DNA from: DATJPD01 sp036394195
GTDB taxonomy: Bacteria > Pseudomonadota > Alphaproteobacteria > CACIAM-22H2
Assembly: GCA_036394195.1 (NCBI GenBank)
Contig: DASWFO010000136.1
Span: 1 to 31,525 of the forward strand
Reading direction: 5' to 3'
Length of the DNA stretch: 31,525 bases
Within the stretch, counting starts at the first letter, position 1, and each line of letters starts with the position of its first letter. Position numbers and translations under genes: made by a program. This document shows, one piece after another, positions 7,837 through 15,903 of the stretch. Below the pieces are notes generated by a model that had not been told where the DNA came from, made no database searches, and worked only from the letters and a program-made list of their open reading frames with translations.

Positions 7837-8883
7837 ATGGTTGACATGTCGAGATCGATCTTACGCGGCCTGGCGCTTGTGTCGGCTCTTCTGGTGGGCA
7901 TCGGGAGCGCCACCGAACTGCATGCCGAAACGCTGACGCCGGTGAAGTTCCGGCTGGACTGGGTTTGGCAGTCGCCGCAGTCGATCTGGACGCTGGCTTA
8001 CGAGCGCGGCTATTTCAAAGAGGAAGGCCTCGATGTCACGATCGACCGTGGCTATGGCTCGCCTGACAACATGGCCGTCGTTGCGGCAGGTACGTACGAC
8101 ATCACGTTCAGCGACATCAACTACATGGCCGAGTTCAACACGCGCAATCCCGCGTCCAAGCTGATCAGCGTGTTTGTCGTTTACGACGGTCTGCTGGCGA
8201 CCGTGATCACGCGCAAGGGCAACGGCATCAACACGCCCAAGGATCTCGAAGGCAAAGTCATCGGAGCGCCCCTGGGGACGGGAGGGCGAACCCTCTTTCC
8301 GGCATTCGCCAAGGTGAACGGGATCGACGAAAAGAAGGTGAGCTGGCAGACGATCAGCCCGCAGCTCCAGGACCAGCAATTCGCGCAGGGTCAGTTCGAT
8401 GCGATTGCCGGGTTTGCAACCACCTCGCTGCTCAACCTCAAGCAGCTGGGAGTCGACCGCAATACGCTGACGACGTTCAACTTCTTCAATTACGGGCTCG
8501 ATCTCTATGGCAGCGCTCTGATCGTGCGCCGTGACTATGCCGAGGCCAATCCCGAGACGCTGCGCAAGTTTCTGCGCGTCACCATGCGCGGCATGAAGGA
8601 TATGCTGGCCGACAAGAAGGCGGCAGTCCTCTCGCTGAAGAAGCGCGACCCGATGCTGAATGTGGATATCGAAATCGACCGGCTCGACCTCATGATCGAG
8701 ATGGGGTTGAAGACTCCCAGCGTCGATCAATACGGGGTGAGCTACGTCGATCCGGTGCGGATGAACCGCGCCATGGCAATCGTCGCTGACGCGTTCAATC
8801 TGTCGCCCGTGCCGACCGTCGACGACATGTTCACCGATAAATACCTGCCGCCCGCGGCCGATCGTCGCCTCAAGTTCGATTGA
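7837..8883 (+). CDS. NMT1/SsuA-type ABC transporter substrate-binding protein
   Basis: This periplasmic binding protein has about 348 residues. The frame is open from 7735, but the start is placed at 7837 (MVDMSRS...). That start follows GAGGGGACAGGG and opens a good signal peptide ending ELHAE; Met at 7846 is also possible. The mature start VKFRLDWVWQSPQS, ERGYFKEEGLDVTID and AAGTYDITFSDIN are NMT1/THI5-like. It probably serves the divergently encoded ATPase-permease pair, since it is the only binding protein in the islet. It lies about 100 bp after the amidohydrolase stop, in the same operon. It is paralogous to the truncated protein at 1-787. Confidence 0.9.
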   Translation: MVDMSRSILRGLALVSALLVGIGSATELHAETLTPVKFRLDWVWQSPQSIWTLAYERGYFKEEGLDVTIDRGYGSPDNMAVVAAGTYDITFSDINYMAEFNTRNPASKLISVFVVYDGLLATVITRKGNGINTPKDLEGKVIGAPLGTGGRTLFPAFAKVNGIDEKKVSWQTISPQLQDQQFAQGQFDAIAGFATTSLLNLKQLGVDRNTLTTFNFFNYGLDLYGSALIVRRDYAEANPETLRKFLRVTMRGMKDMLADKKAAVLSLKKRDPMLNVDIEIDRLDLMIEMGLKTPSVDQYGVSYVDPVRMNRAMAIVADAFNLSPVPTVDDMFTDKYLPPAADRRLKFD

Positions 8884-8933
8884 CCGCTGCGCATCCGCTC
8901 GGCTTCGCGACGATCGTGTTCTGACGGAACGCC

Positions 8934-9812
8934 ATGCTCGATACCCTGGCGGTGCACCGATCGCGGACCCGTATTCCCGCGCTTTCTCTGGAGCGGCCGA
9001 CGACGATTGATGCTGCGTGCCGAATTCTGGCCGAGTCCGGCGATCAAGCGGCGATTTGCGGCGGCGGTATCGATCTCATCAACCGGCTGAAGACGGGTCA
9101 GGCCGCGGGCGTGACGCGGCTTATATGGTTGAGCTCGATCGGCGAGCTTCGCGGCGTTCGCCAGATTGGCGATCGGCTGGAGATTGGCGCCGGCACCACG
9201 CATGAAGCGCTTGCAGGCGATCCGGCGCTGCGGGCCCGTTATCCGAGCATCGCTGCGTATCTCGGCGGTCTCGGCAATATCCGGATCCGCGTGCAGGGCA
9301 CGGTCGGTGGCAACGTGATGGCCGGTGAGCCCGGCTACGAGATCCTGCCGCTGCTTCAAGTCCTCGACGCGACCCTACACTTTGTCGATCCAGGCACGTT
9401 CGGTCCGTTGCTCGTGCCGGCGCGCCGGTTCGATCGCGCGATGTGCGAGAGCCTGCGCGGCAAGCTTCTCGTGACGATTTCGTTCCTTGTGCGACCGCTC
9501 ACCGTCCGCTGGACGCGACAGCTGCGCCCAGTGGTCGGCCTCGTGGCCGCCTGGGAACAACGCGAGCGCGGGATCGTCGGCGGTGCTGCCGCTCTTGCCG
9601 GGGCGAATTTCGAGCCCGTGTGGTCGGAGTTGCCCTGGGACACGCCACTGTCGGCCGAACGCCTGATGGAGAGCAGCGCCACACTCGCGCGTGACTGGGC
9701 GAGCGGGCTGCCGGCCATCGCTGCCTCTGCCGGGTCGGGTACGGCCTATTGTCGGCAGGTGGCGCCGGTTCTTCTGCGCCGCGTTCTCTCGGAAGCGGGC
9801 CAGCGTCCGTGA
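8934..9812 (+). CDS. Molybdenum hydroxylase FAD-binding (medium) subunit, CoxM-like
   Basis: This protein has 292 residues, typical of the CoxM/xanthine dehydrogenase FAD subunit. The N-terminal ICGGGIDLINRL (near 40) corresponds to the AGGTDLL flavin loop, and QGTVGGNVMAG (near 122-132) is the second FAD-binding motif. It passes electrons from the iron-sulfur subunit to an external acceptor. It is followed with a 4-bp GTGA overlap by the 2Fe-2S subunit, and then by the large subunit, so a complete three-subunit enzyme is encoded in order M-S-L. Spacing from the binding-protein gene is 50 bp, consistent with one operon. Confidence 0.9.
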   Translation: MLDTLAVHRSRTRIPALSLERPTTIDAACRILAESGDQAAICGGGIDLINRLKTGQAAGVTRLIWLSSIGELRGVRQIGDRLEIGAGTTHEALAGDPALRARYPSIAAYLGGLGNIRIRVQGTVGGNVMAGEPGYEILPLLQVLDATLHFVDPGTFGPLLVPARRFDRAMCESLRGKLLVTISFLVRPLTVRWTRQLRPVVGLVAAWEQRERGIVGGAAALAGANFEPVWSELPWDTPLSAERLMESSATLARDWASGLPAIAASAGSGTAYCRQVAPVLLRRVLSEAGQRP

Positions 9813-10282
9813 GCGTTACGGTGCGCATCCGTGCGAACGTGAACGGCGTCGCGCAGGACGCGACGGTACCCGTGAACCTGACCTTGGTGGATTTCCTGCG
9901 CGATCAGCTGCGGCTGCTGGGGACCAAGATCGCCTGCGATCAGGGAGCCTGTGGCGCCTGCACGGTCATGGTCGACGGCGCACCGGTGACCAGTTGCCTC
10001 AGTTTTGCGTTCATGGTCGATGGCCGGGAGGTGACGACCATTGAAGGGGTGGCGCCGGCCAATGGGACGCTCGACGTCACTCAGCAGGCGTTTCACGACC
10101 ACGGCGTGCCCCAATGCGGATTCTGCACGCCGGGCATGGTCATGCTCGCGAAGGCTCTCCTGGCCCGCGATCCAGCCCCGGATGCCGCGGCCATTGACCG
10201 GTGGATGAGCGCCAATATCTGCCGCTGCAGCGGATATCAGGTCTTCCGCCGCGCTCTGGGTTCGCTCGAGGCGAACGAGTGA
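9809..10282 (+). CDS. Molybdenum hydroxylase 2Fe-2S (small) subunit, CoxS-like
   Basis: This protein has 157 residues from a GTG at 9809 that overlaps the CoxM stop (GTGA). A longer in-frame ATG at 9749 would bury 60 bp in the previous gene and adds no domain. All eight cluster cysteines are present: the plant-ferredoxin set CDQGACGACTVMVDG...SC, and the second set CGFC and CRCSG in the helical domain. It relays electrons from the molybdopterin site to FAD. The length is normal and both clusters look intact. Confidence 0.95.
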   Translation: MSVTVRIRANVNGVAQDATVPVNLTLVDFLRDQLRLLGTKIACDQGACGACTVMVDGAPVTSCLSFAFMVDGREVTTIEGVAPANGTLDVTQQAFHDHGVPQCGFCTPGMVMLAKALLARDPAPDAAAIDRWMSANICRCSGYQVFRRALGSLEANE

Positions 10283-12546
10283 GCGGTCATTCCAACAAGC
10301 TGGCGGTCGTGGGGCGGAGCCTGCCGGGCGTCGACAGCGTGGCCAAGCTGACCGGGACGGCGCGCTTCACCGGAGACCGCCTGCTTCCCGGCATGTTGCA
10401 CGGCAAGATCCTGCGCAGCCCGCATGCCCACGCCAGGGTTCGCTCCGTCGACACCCGGCGGGCGCTGGCCATTCCCGGCGTCGTCAGCGTCCTCACCGGC
10501 GCCGATCTCGCCGGGCTCGATCCGTTTTACGGCATGTACATCCGCGACCAGCCGGTCCTTGCGATCGACAAGGTCCGCTATGTCGGGGATCCAATCGCGG
10601 TCGTGGGCGCGGTGGACGAGGCGACAGCGTACCAAGCCCTGGCGAGCCTCGACGTCGAATACGACGTGCTGCCGTCGGTCATGACGATGGACGCGGCCTT
10701 ATCGCCGGACGCGCCGTCGCTGTTCGAGAGCCGACATGCCGCGGCGCTGGCGGCACCCGGCCCTGGCGTGAGCTGGGTTCAAGAGCCGGCGCCCAATGTC
10801 CTATACGTTCATACGGTTTCCACGGGCGATCTCGAGGCAAGCTTCGGGATCTGCGCCCATGTCTTTGAGGACCGGTTCAGCTTCGCGCGCATCAGCCATT
10901 ATTGCCTGGAGCCGCATATCGTTCTGGCGCAGGCCACCGATACGGGAGCCGAGGTCTGGTCCAATAATCAGGATCCGTTTCTCCTGCGCCAGGACATCGC
11001 GCGGATCTTCAAGCTCCCGCTGGACGCGGTTCGCTTCCACGCCGGCTTCATCGGCGGCGGCTTTGGCGCCAAAAGCTACTGCAAGATAGAGCCCATCGCG
11101 GTGCTTCTGGCGCGTAAGTCGGGACGCCCCGTCCGCCTTGCTCTCACGATGGATGAGAGCATGCTCACCGTGTGCGAGCACGGTGCGGAGATCACGCTGC
11201 GCACCGGGCTCGATGCGCGTGGACAGACCGTGGCGCGCGAGGCGCGGGTCAGGCTCGATGGCGGCGCTTATGCCGATTCGACTCCATCCGTCGCGGCGCG
11301 GCTCGCGTCGCGTCTGGGCGGGGGCTACCGCTGGCAGGCTTTCAAGGCGGAAATCACCGCGATCCGCACCAACACGGTTCCTGCCGGCTCATTCCGCGGC
11401 TTCGGCGCGGTGCATGCGACATGGGCGTCGGAATCGCAGATTGATATGATCGCGCGGCGACTCAAGGACGATCCCCTTGAACTGCGTCTGCGCAATTTTG
11501 TCGCGCTCGGCAGCACATGCCTTCCGACTGAGAGCGCGCTCGATACCGATCTTGACGCAGGGCTCCGCGCGGTGGCGGATCGGATCGGCTACTCGTCACG
11601 CCGGCGAAAGCCCGGGTGCGGCATCGGGTTCGCCGTCGGGCTGAAGAGCGCCGGTACGAACCATCGGGCCGACGCCAGCGTTCGTATCCTGCCCTCGGGC
11701 GAGGTCCTGGTCGCCAGCGGCGTCAGTGAGATCGGTCAGTCGACGCGCACCGTGATGACCCAGGTCGTTGCCGAGGTCCTCGGGGTGGCTCCGGATATCG
11801 TATCGGTGGTCGACATCGACACCGCCGAAACGCCGTATGACGCGGGAACCCACGCCAGCACCGGAGCAACGGTTTCGGGTCTCGCGGCCCGCCGAGCCGC
11901 GGAGAATGCCCGCGACAGCGTCCTCGCGTTTGCTGTCCGGGCACTCGCGTGCAGGCCGGACGAGCTGACATACGAGTCCCTCGCCGTCCGTCACCGTGGC
12001 CGACTCTATGCCGTGGCGAAGTTGCTCGCCCTGGGAAAAGCCGCCGCCCACGCCGAATTCAGCGGCAAGGCATCGGTCCAGACGCCGCCGTCGAAAGCCT
12101 TCTTCTGGATGCCGTCATGGACGGCCGCCGAGGTCGAGGTGGATCGCGAAACCGGCCATGTTCACGTCCTGCGTCTCGTCAACGCCGTGGAGGTGGGGAC
12201 AGCGCTCAATCCGGAGCGCTGTCGCAGTCAGACTGAAGGAGGTGCCGTTCAAGGTCTCGGCCAAGCCCTCTTTGAACAGTTGGCTTACGACGGTGATATG
12301 CCGCTCAATGCCCAGCCTCTGAAGTATCGCGTGCCGCGGCTGAGCGACGTGCCGCTCCGCTTTGAAACGCTGGTCCTCGAACAGGGTCACGGACCGGGCC
12401 CGTTCGGCGCCAAAGGCGTCGGCGAATCAGGAAACATGTGCATCCCCGCGGCCATTGCCAATGCGATCGCGGATGCGACCGGCGCCCGGGTCACCGACCT
12501 GCCGCTGACGCCGGATCGGGTGCTCGACGCGATAAACCGAAGATAA
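10279..12546 (+). CDS. Molybdenum hydroxylase large (molybdopterin-binding) subunit, xanthine dehydrogenase-like
   Basis: This protein has 755 residues from a GTG at 10279 overlapping the 2Fe-2S stop (GTGA); the longer ATG at 10201 lies inside the previous gene. Motifs are FIGGGFGAKS (cofactor loop), SFRGFGAVH (active-site loop close to the xanthine dehydrogenase FRGFG) and GVGESGN, with the likely catalytic Glu at about 716. It differs clearly from the CoxL-like protein at 886-3249, which has PYRGAGR, so the two enzymes probably act on different substrates. With CoxM and CoxS it forms a complete hydroxylase. The amidohydrolase and transporter around it favour an N-heterocycle substrate, but this is inferred from context only. 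Confidence 0.92.
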   Translation: MSGHSNKLAVVGRSLPGVDSVAKLTGTARFTGDRLLPGMLHGKILRSPHAHARVRSVDTRRALAIPGVVSVLTGADLAGLDPFYGMYIRDQPVLAIDKVRYVGDPIAVVGAVDEATAYQALASLDVEYDVLPSVMTMDAALSPDAPSLFESRHAAALAAPGPGVSWVQEPAPNVLYVHTVSTGDLEASFGICAHVFEDRFSFARISHYCLEPHIVLAQATDTGAEVWSNNQDPFLLRQDIARIFKLPLDAVRFHAGFIGGGFGAKSYCKIEPIAVLLARKSGRPVRLALTMDESMLTVCEHGAEITLRTGLDARGQTVAREARVRLDGGAYADSTPSVAARLASRLGGGYRWQAFKAEITAIRTNTVPAGSFRGFGAVHATWASESQIDMIARRLKDDPLELRLRNFVALGSTCLPTESALDTDLDAGLRAVADRIGYSSRRRKPGCGIGFAVGLKSAGTNHRADASVRILPSGEVLVASGVSEIGQSTRTVMTQVVAEVLGVAPDIVSVVDIDTAETPYDAGTHASTGATVSGLAARRAAENARDSVLAFAVRALACRPDELTYESLAVRHRGRLYAVAKLLALGKAAAHAEFSGKASVQTPPSKAFFWMPSWTAAEVEVDRETGHVHVLRLVNAVEVGTALNPERCRSQTEGGAVQGLGQALFEQLAYDGDMPLNAQPLKYRVPRLSDVPLRFETLVLEQGHGPGPFGAKGVGESGNMCIPAAIANAIADATGARVTDLPLTPDRVLDAINRR

Positions 12547-12563
12547 AGAGCGGCGCCGGATTG

Positions 12564-12653
12564 TGGTGCCCGCTGCCGGACTTGAACCGGCACAGCCCGG
12601 TAAAGGGCCTACGGATTTTAAGTCCGTTGCGTCTACCATTCCGCCAAGCGGGC
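12564..12653 (-). tRNA. tRNA-Leu, anticodon UAA
   Basis: This is an intact class II tRNA of 90 bases including an encoded CCA. Acceptor GCCCGCT pairs with AGCGGGC. The anticodon arm is ACGGA-CTTAAAA-TCCGT, giving anticodon TAA. It has a long variable arm with a GCCC/GGGC stem, a T arm GCCGG-TTCAAGT-CCGGC and discriminator A. Its 3' end points toward the catabolic islet, and its 3' half is repeated at 4331-4384. Confidence 0.96.
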
Positions 12654-12696
12654 GCGCTGGCGGGATGAAGCTATCCGGCGCACCGGGCGGGCGCAA

Positions 12697-13185
12697 CTAC
12701 GCCGGTCGGGTCTGGGTGGTCGGGTTCGCGGCCTCGGGTGCTCCGGCGCGGATGTTCGGACCCCAGTCGTGCTCGAGCTTATCCTGGCGCGCGCGCAGAT
12801 CGCGCAGGCGCGATGTAGCACGCATGTCGTCGAGCCACACGGCCGCCGCCGGCATCGCGATATAGATCGCCGCGCCGCCGAGCACGGCACAGCCGACGAA
12901 GGTCCACGCCTCGAGGCTGGTCAGCAGATTGCGCGAGCCGCCATTGGCGATGGCGCCCAGCACGAGCGGAAACAAGGTCGCGACGGTCATCGAGCCAATC
13001 GACACCGTGGCCGAGCGCCGGCCCGGTTTCTCGACGATCGCCGCGGCCAGCGTCGGCAGCAGGGCCAGGCCCACGAAGCCCAGATATCCCACCGATTTGG
13101 TGCCGATCAGGCCGAACAGGACCAGGAGAACGCCGACGGCGACCATGCGGCCGCTGGCCCGGGCGGAGGAGGCGCGGGCGCTCAT
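12697..13185 (-). CDS. Small multi-pass membrane protein, partner of pseudokinase (copy 1)
   Basis: This is a 162-residue protein of no family I recognise. The ATG at 13185 overlaps the stop of the kinase-like gene by 4 bp (ATGA); a longer open frame to 13341 runs through that gene and is not credible. It has about four hydrophobic segments (roughly 14-28, 32-50, 62-80, 91-115) and then a basic, probably cytoplasmic tail with LRARQDKLEHDWGPNIR. The protein at 15451-15903 is a clear paralogue. Shared features are an MSAR start, a VE.PG.R loop, PLVLG, LLTS..AW and the tail motif RARQ.K.E.DWGP..R. The conserved pairing with a tail-anchored kinase-like protein suggests a membrane complex. Function is unknown. 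Confidence 0.85.
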   Translation of the reverse strand: MSARASSARASGRMVAVGVLLVLFGLIGTKSVGYLGFVGLALLPTLAAAIVEKPGRRSATVSIGSMTVATLFPLVLGAIANGGSRNLLTSLEAWTFVGCAVLGGAAIYIAMPAAAVWLDDMRATSRLRDLRARQDKLEHDWGPNIRAGAPEAANPTTQTRPA

Positions 13186-15251
13186 TTCGCCGAATCCAGG
13201 AACAGGGTGGCGAACATGACGAGCAGCGATCCGGCGCCGGCCGCGAACGCCGCGTTTTCCCGGCCGCGCAGCCGCGCCCGCTCGCGCCGGATGTCGGTGT
13301 TGCGCTCGATCGCCACGGCTTCGAACTGCAGGCGCGCCCATCCCGTCTTGGCGGCGGCAAAGCCGCGGTGGTCACGGGACCTGAGGCCTGGGATATCGAC
13401 CGCCTTGAGGATCGCCGCGACATTGCCCAATGGCACGGCGCGGTCGATCGCCTCGTTCATATGCTGGCGGATCGGCCGGTAACGGAAGTTCTCGGCGACG
13501 CGGCGGGCGAGTGTGGCGCACCATTGCGCAATGCCCGGAAGCGGCACGCCGCCAAAGCTCTGCTGCAATTCCGCGAACAGGCGGATGGCGCCGAGCCGCG
13601 CATCGTCATCCGCGTCCTTCGGCTTCATCAGGGTCAGCAGCGCCTCGCCGCTGGCATCGAAGCGCGCCGCGATATAGGCAGCGACATGGCTGTCGAGCGT
13701 CGGTTCCTTGATCTGGCCGGCGGCCGCCACGTCGTCGAGGCTCTTGATCAGCTCCGGGACGCTCGCCACCCAGCGCCCGCCGGTCATCGGGCTGAGACAT
13801 GGCAGGTTGAGATTGAGGTCGTACAGGCAGCGTTCGAGGCCCTCGCCGGGCTGCTCCGACAGCGCCCAGCGGCGCAGCCGTTCGTAGTTGATCGCCTGGC
13901 GGGTCGCCCGGCGGCGGTCGGGCCGCCGGCTCGAGACGCGCCGGTCGAGCACCTTCTGGGGGAGCAGGTAGCGCAGTATGCCCGACCCGAACGGGCGCCG
14001 CTCCGGCACCGTCATCGCCTCGTACAGCCACGGCCCGAGGCCGTGTGGATCGACGGCGACGCCGCGGAAGCGGATCGGGCCCTCGGGGTCGAGCGCCATG
14101 ATGGCGCGGCAGACCTGCAGCGCATCGCCGTCGGCGGCTTCGGCGTCCGGCTCGCGCTCGGTCAGGGCCTGGTCGAGCCGCGGCCCGGCCATGCGCTCGG
14201 GCGCATAGTCGCGCAGCCAGCGACCCACGCCGTCGTCGCGCAGATGGCGCGCCGCCTCGGTCCAGTTTCGTCCGAGCATGTAGGCGAGCGACCGGGCGCT
14301 GCGCACCTGGCGGCCGCCGATCTCGTACGGTGTCGTGACGCGCAGCGGGTCGGGCAGGCGCGGCTGGTCGGGCCGTCCGGCATTCAGCCATTTCTGAAGG
14401 TCGCCTACTGTCCAGCGCTCGCTCTCGTCGTCGGTCAGGAGGCCCGACAGCGCGTCGACGATCTCGCGTGGGATGTCGTGCAGCGGCATCACGGCCGGCA
14501 GCGACCCCATCTCGAGGCGGCGGATCATCAGCTCGTCGCGATTGAATTCCGAGCCGGGTTGGCGCCCCCGGAGGAATGCCACTGCGGTCATGCCGAGCGC
14601 GAAGAGGTCGTGCTTCGGTCCGCCGGGCCCGCGGCCCGCGGGGTCGGCCATCGCCGTCTCCACCGGCTCGTAGATCTCCGGCTGCTCGAAGCCGGCCGGC
14701 GTCGCGACGCACGGACCCAAGGTCACCGTGGCCCCAGCCTCGCGCAGGAACAGGTTGTCGGGGCGGATGGCACGGTGCGCGACGCCGTGGCTGTGAATTT
14801 CCGCCAGCGCCGCAGCGGCGGGCCGGAGCAGCGCGTCGACGACCTGCCAGGCGCGGTGCGGACTCGACAGGACGAACCGGCCGCCGCCCGGGGCGTTGTA
14901 GACCGCGGCGAGACGCTGCTTGCCGTCGATCCAGTCGACCGGACCGAAATCTTTGAGCGTCAGCATGCCGGGCCGGCCGAAGCCGCGCAGCGCCGCCATC
15001 GCCTCGAGCCGCGGCATGACGCTTCCCGAGCAGACCAGGGCGACGAAGGACTCGCTGGTGAACCGGCGGTCGAAAGCGCGATGTGCTGCTGCCGCCGGGC
15101 TGCTCAGCCCCGGGACCGTGTCGCGAGTGGAGATGGTGTAGAACGCGCCGAGCGGCACATCGCCGGCCGGTGTCGATGCGGTCGCCGCTGTCGCGGCGGG
15201 CGGCGGGGCCGGTGTGGGGCGAGGCTCGGCGATTTGCGCAGCGAGGGCCAT
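13182..15251 (-). CDS. Tail-anchored pseudokinase (copy 1)
   Basis: This protein has 689 residues. After a Pro/Ala-rich N-terminus, residues about 60-290 look like a Ser/Thr protein-kinase fold: VALV..., LEAMAALRGF (helix C), a YNAPGGGRF hinge, HRAIRPDN (159-166) and DLFALGM. The glycine loop is absent, Val stands where the ATP-binding Lys is expected (about 73), Ala161 replaces the HRD Asp, and LGPC replaces DFG. Phosphotransfer is therefore improbable. A long unassigned region follows, with RATRQAINYERLRRW and GLERCLYDLN conserved in the paralogue. One hydrophobic segment at about 666-685 anchors the C-terminus, leaving the bulk cytoplasmic. It overlaps the small membrane protein by 4 bp. 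It is likely a scaffold or sensor; the role is inferred only. Confidence 0.85.
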   Translation of the reverse strand: MALAAQIAEPRPTPAPPPAATAATASTPAGDVPLGAFYTISTRDTVPGLSSPAAAAHRAFDRRFTSESFVALVCSGSVMPRLEAMAALRGFGRPGMLTLKDFGPVDWIDGKQRLAAVYNAPGGGRFVLSSPHRAWQVVDALLRPAAAALAEIHSHGVAHRAIRPDNLFLREAGATVTLGPCVATPAGFEQPEIYEPVETAMADPAGRGPGGPKHDLFALGMTAVAFLRGRQPGSEFNRDELMIRRLEMGSLPAVMPLHDIPREIVDALSGLLTDDESERWTVGDLQKWLNAGRPDQPRLPDPLRVTTPYEIGGRQVRSARSLAYMLGRNWTEAARHLRDDGVGRWLRDYAPERMAGPRLDQALTEREPDAEAADGDALQVCRAIMALDPEGPIRFRGVAVDPHGLGPWLYEAMTVPERRPFGSGILRYLLPQKVLDRRVSSRRPDRRRATRQAINYERLRRWALSEQPGEGLERCLYDLNLNLPCLSPMTGGRWVASVPELIKSLDDVAAAGQIKEPTLDSHVAAYIAARFDASGEALLTLMKPKDADDDARLGAIRLFAELQQSFGGVPLPGIAQWCATLARRVAENFRYRPIRQHMNEAIDRAVPLGNVAAILKAVDIPGLRSRDHRGFAAAKTGWARLQFEAVAIERNTDIRRERARLRGRENAAFAAGAGSLLVMFATLFLDSAK

Positions 15252-15295
15252 GTTCTATGGTCTCCGGCCGACGAGTCGACCTTAACCTAAGTTAA

Positions 15296-15318
15296 CACAG
15301 CTTAGCCCCAGAGCTGTG
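15296..15318. repeat. Inverted repeat between the two pseudokinase modules
   Basis: CACAGCT (15296-15302) and AGCTGTG (15312-15318) form a perfect 7-bp inverted repeat with a 9-base loop. It lies in the 199-bp AT-richer spacer before pseudokinase copy 1. CTAAG/CTTAG arms (15287-15291, 15301-15305) overlap it. No T-run follows on the minus strand, so an operator or mRNA hairpin is likelier than a terminator. Confidence 0.35.
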
Positions 15319-15450
15319 CGACGGCTCATACATATTTAGGGTCGATGGCGCCGGATGCCAAATCCTTCAACTTGCGCCAAATTTTCGCGACTTGAGGTTT
15401 GTGGAGGTCCAGACCGCTAGGACCTAAGACGCGGTGCCGCGCCGGCTTGG

Positions 15451-15903
15451 TTAATGCGCCACCGTGGTGCGCACCTCGGGACCCCAGTCTTCCTCGATCT
15501 TCCGCTGCCGCGCGCGCAGGGCGTGGATCCGCTGCTTGGCGCGCCGCTCGGCCCGCCAGGCGGCACCCGCCGGCAGGAGCACAAAGATCGCCAGCCCGCA
15601 CAACACCGCGCCGCCGACATAGGCCCACGCCATGCTGCTGGTCAGAAGATCGCGATGCGTCCCGGACGTCATCGAGCCGAGCACCAGGGGTACCACCGTC
15701 GCGGTGGTGAGGGCGGCGATGGCGATCGCCGCCGCGCGTTGGCCGCGCGGCTCGACCACCGCCGCGGCCCCAGCCGGAACCAGGGCGAGCACCACGAAAT
15801 AAAGATTGTGCAGCGAATAGATGCCGAGAAGGAACGCAAAGCCGAGCGCCAGCAGGGCCAACAGGCCAACCGAGGAATCGGCGGAGGCGCGGCGGGCACT
15901 CAT
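15451..15903 (-). CDS. Small multi-pass membrane protein, partner of pseudokinase (copy 2)
   Basis: This is a 150-residue paralogue of the protein at 12697-13185. It has an MSAR start, about four membrane segments (roughly 12-28, 32-48, 58-76, 90-112), and a basic tail ending LRARQRKIEEDWGPEVR. The ATG at 15903 overlaps the stop of the second kinase-like gene by 4 bp, repeating the junction seen in copy 1. Conservation between copies is strongest in the third and fourth membrane segments and in the DWGP tail, which is probably the contact surface. No enzyme motif is visible. Function is unknown. Confidence 0.85.
   Translation of the reverse strand: MSARRASADSSVGLLALLALGFAFLLGIYSLHNLYFVVLALVPAGAAAVVEPRGQRAAAIAIAALTTATVVPLVLGSMTSGTHRDLLTSSMAWAYVGGAVLCGLAIFVLLPAGAAWRAERRAKQRIHALRARQRKIEEDWGPEVRTTVAH

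Larger units (their letters stand above)
4331..12653. mobile_element. Candidate tRNA-Leu-bounded catabolic islet (integrated element without visible recombinase)
   Basis: The segment is bounded by an intact minus-strand tRNA-Leu(UAA) at the right end and a same-orientation tRNA-Leu 3' half at the left end. An element integrated at the 3' end of a minus-strand tRNA gene should occupy lower coordinates and carry the displaced 3' end at its far side, exactly as seen. The interior holds a self-contained uptake-and-catabolism module of seven genes. No integrase, transposase or relaxase gene was found inside. It may therefore be a decayed remnant, or an arrangement made by homologous recombination between tRNA genes. 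Confidence 0.5.

Noticed and set aside
12387..12593. Short minus-strand frame starting MPVQVRQR
   Set aside because: It is read out of the tRNA-Leu T arm and the antisense of the CoxL gene. The near-identical start at 4356 is explained by the tRNA repeat, not by a protein family.
13368..15290. 640-codon plus-strand open frame opposite pseudokinase copy 1
   Set aside because: Composition is Arg/His/Val/Asp-rich shadow coding typical of high-GC antisense frames. The opposite strand has the paralogue-supported gene.
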